In this document: positions 61,717-64,000 of the stretch, piece after piece
How the letters are laid out: each line of letters begins with the position of its first letter
Position numbering within the stretch: position 1 is the stretch's first letter
NCBI GenBank assembly: GCA_013400975.1
Contig: WBMZ01005339.1
Location: 1-64,000 of the forward strand
Source of the DNA: Atrichornis clamosus
Lineage: Eukaryota > Chordata > Aves > Passeriformes > Menuridae
Length of the DNA: 64,000 bases
Direction of reading: 5' to 3'
The notes under the pieces: model-generated
The model's database searches: none
What the model was told of the DNA's origin: nothing
Seen by the model: only the letters and a program-made list of their open reading frames with translations
Program-made: the position numbers and the translations under genes

Positions 61717-64000
61717 ATGATTTCTCCTGCTGGACAACTTAATGAAAAATACAAGACATAGGAATTTTCTTTTGTAAGGATTTTATTATCTTATTTCTTT
61801 GTTTTGACCACTTTTAAATAAAATAATTGTTTCAAGAAAGAAGGCAATTTTTAAAATAGCATATGAACTTTATTTTTTCCCTTCAGATAAAAATCTACAT
61901 GTGACAGATTTGAAGGTATTTTTATTCTTTCAAAGTCCATACCTTCATTTAATTCAAATAAATAAATATTTACATTCATTTCATTAAGAATTTCAGAAAT
62001 CCTGGTGGCACTTAGGTAGTTCTTGATTGAAAGCTAGAGAGTGATAGAAATTACATAATGAGACAATCCTTACAAGTTAAGACTGGTCAATTTTGCTAGA
62101 GTAAAAAATCTTTTAAGATATTAAATTGGTATTACCTTTCCTCCAGCAACAACAATGACAAAACAAAATGAAAACCACAGAAAAACAAAGAAAAGCAATC
62201 AAACATCTTAAGGTTTTTTTTTTTCTGGAGAGATACTGTATTATGCTATGCACAACAAAAGATAATTCAATTTTTAATATAATTGAAAATTTTTAGACAT
62301 AAATGGAATTAATAGTTTATACTAGTAGTTTCCTTGTTTTACTGATTTTACTAATTTTTCAGAAGTGAAGAGTTTTCTGAAAAGGAGGAGAAGCTTTTGA
62401 AGATTGCATATACTGTGATAATCTTACAGAAATAAACAATATAAAATAGTTCTGTCAACAAAAACATCATTCTGCTTGTTCGTAGGAGATAGGAAATTAG
62501 TTCTTGTAGTTTGACTTTCTGAATTATGAGCAAGTTCATTACAAAAAGAATAGACCATATGAGGTAAGGACATAAAATAATTTTTTAAAAATTAAAAAAC
62601 AGTTAAAATTTGAGAATTTTTAAATTCTAAAGATATGTAAAGAGATGGTCATAACTTTTTATAGAATTGTAGAAAACATTTTATTTGGCATAGATAAGAT
62701 TGTTTTAGCAAAATTATTAGTTATGAGGAAGGGGTGTCAGATACTAAAATATAATATTTTGAAGTACATACTATAAAGAAAATGGCAATGAATACCAATA
62801 ATAAACAGGTTAAAGAAGGAAATATGTGAACAAAATTAGTGCTATAAAGTTCCTTCCTCCAAATTGCATAAACATTTAGATTTTTACAAAGAAACTACTA
62901 AAACTGGTGACTGCATTTTTAATTCAGGCTGAAAATTACGCACTTTCATCTCCTTTGGACGATGCCACAAGCACTCTACGGGAACTGCAGGAGAGTAGAT
63001 TGGGGTGGAGTGACATAAGGCCAAATGCAACTATTGAGCTGTTGGATGTGGCCTGAATATTTTCTTGGAAACAAAGGGAATGGAGGAAAGTTTAGATTAG
63101 GCATATAATTAGCTACTTATACTTACTTCTAGTAGAAATGCTTAAGAATATTTTCTTTAACAAAAAACGTTTGTGCCTGTGGTTGTTCATTGTGTGTAAT
63201 CCAAATGGGAAGATTGCAGATAAACTTTAATCTCGATACTGAGTGCTTATGTTAATTATGTAATATAAGATCTGCTTCATCTGTCTATGAACTTTGATTC
63301 AAAGCAGCAGAGACTGTTTTGTATTTTATGTAGAGAATGAAAGTAAAACCCAAATCACCCTAGTGTTAATGGTCAAAACAGGTAACAGTGCAGAACCTAG
63401 TCCATCTGTCACAGAAATAGAGGATAAGAACATTATTTGATGATTTCAGGAACTGTGAAATTATTCTAGGCTTGGCAAAGGAAAAAGGTGGTGTCCTAGG
63501 AATTAATTACCTACAGGAATCTTCTGTTCCTCAGAAAATGGAGCAGTGGGTGAAGCATTGGGAGTTTACAGGGTCAAGAAAGATTATATCAGGTGTTTAA
63601 GGTCTGATCAAAGAGATGGAATTTGTCAAGATAGGTTAAAACAAATTCATATTAATCACAGAATCAGAGAGGAACCCTAAGGAATAAAATCAGTCCATAT
63701 GCCTGCTGTTTTTTTAATATTATTTCAGTTAAAACAATGGAATATCATAAAAGAACAACAAAAAAAGATATTGTGACATTTTAACTAAATATTAAATTTC
63801 CTCTTAGTATTTCTAATCACACTGTGATCCTTTTCGGCTTTTCACATTATTACCTTGACTCTTCCCAGAAATTCATAAGTGAAAGCCAATTTTAGGCTTA
63901 TTCATATCCCAAGGTGAGTGTCATGATTAACAATACACTGATTGCTCTGTAATAGATGTTTGTGTATACTCTTCTATTTTATCTTACTTAAGAGTGAAAT
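61717..64000. other. AT-rich unique DNA, no gene seen
   Basis: No gene or named repeat is visible. A possible trace of a minus-strand CR1 tail ('atcacagaatcagaga') lies at about 63656-63672 but is too short to call. Confidence 0.5.

Noticed and set aside
1..64000. CRISPR arrays, operons, phage or bacterial defence systems
   Set aside because: The window is bird nuclear DNA; there are no spaced identical repeats and no prokaryotic gene organisation.

Overview
The window is vertebrate nuclear DNA from a bird, probably a passerine or other neoavian. It holds many CR1 LINE fragments, recognisable by their conserved 3' UTR and ATTCTATG-type tails, and solo long terminal repeats (LTRs) of types I associate with avian, especially songbird, endogenous retroviruses. 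The background is AT-rich, with short homopolymer runs and no operons, ribosome binding sites or dense ORFs. Family assignments come from pattern memory; no search was run.

I find no intact protein-coding gene, exon chain, tRNA, rRNA, known ncRNA gene or CRISPR array. Every ORF is short (182 codons or fewer), and the longest lie inside repeats. The window reads as a gene desert or part of a very large intron.

Layout: 1-5.5 kb is a CR1 tail fragment, unique AT-rich DNA and one GC-richer LTR-like block (about 2.75-3.3 kb). 5.5-6.9 kb is an unassigned GC-richer block. 12.0-12.7 kb is a minus-strand LTR-like element with promoter-like motifs. 13.5-15.15 kb is a CR1 split by a 1.1-kb LTR. 18.2-20.6 kb holds two minus-strand CR1s, the second fused to an unexplained open frame. 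20.6-33.8 kb is mostly unique, with a 70-bp tandem duplication at 25.0 kb, a run of minus-strand ORFs at 27.5-28.4 kb and a CR1 tail at 28.45 kb. 33.8-34.5 kb is a solo LTR with an exact 5-bp target duplication. 35.05-35.97 kb is a minus-strand LTR. 36.6-38.24 kb is a CR1 cluster with a head-to-head junction. 41.0-41.7 kb is probably a very old CR1-like relic. 48.45-49.13 kb is a CR1 with a second nested LTR and exact target duplication. 51.7-52.2 kb is an old CR1, 53.0 kb a compound microsatellite, 55.5-56.4 kb an LTR, 59.0-59.75 kb a solo LTR and 61.3-61.7 kb a CR1 with an intact 3' end.

The elements give a layered history: decayed CR1-like relics first, then younger CR1 copies, then LTR insertions that interrupt CR1s. 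I found no convincing new functional system. The most useful leads are the nested insertions with footprints, the two unexplained open frames at 20.3-20.6 and 27.5-28.4 kb, and several unique stretches that resemble conserved non-coding elements.
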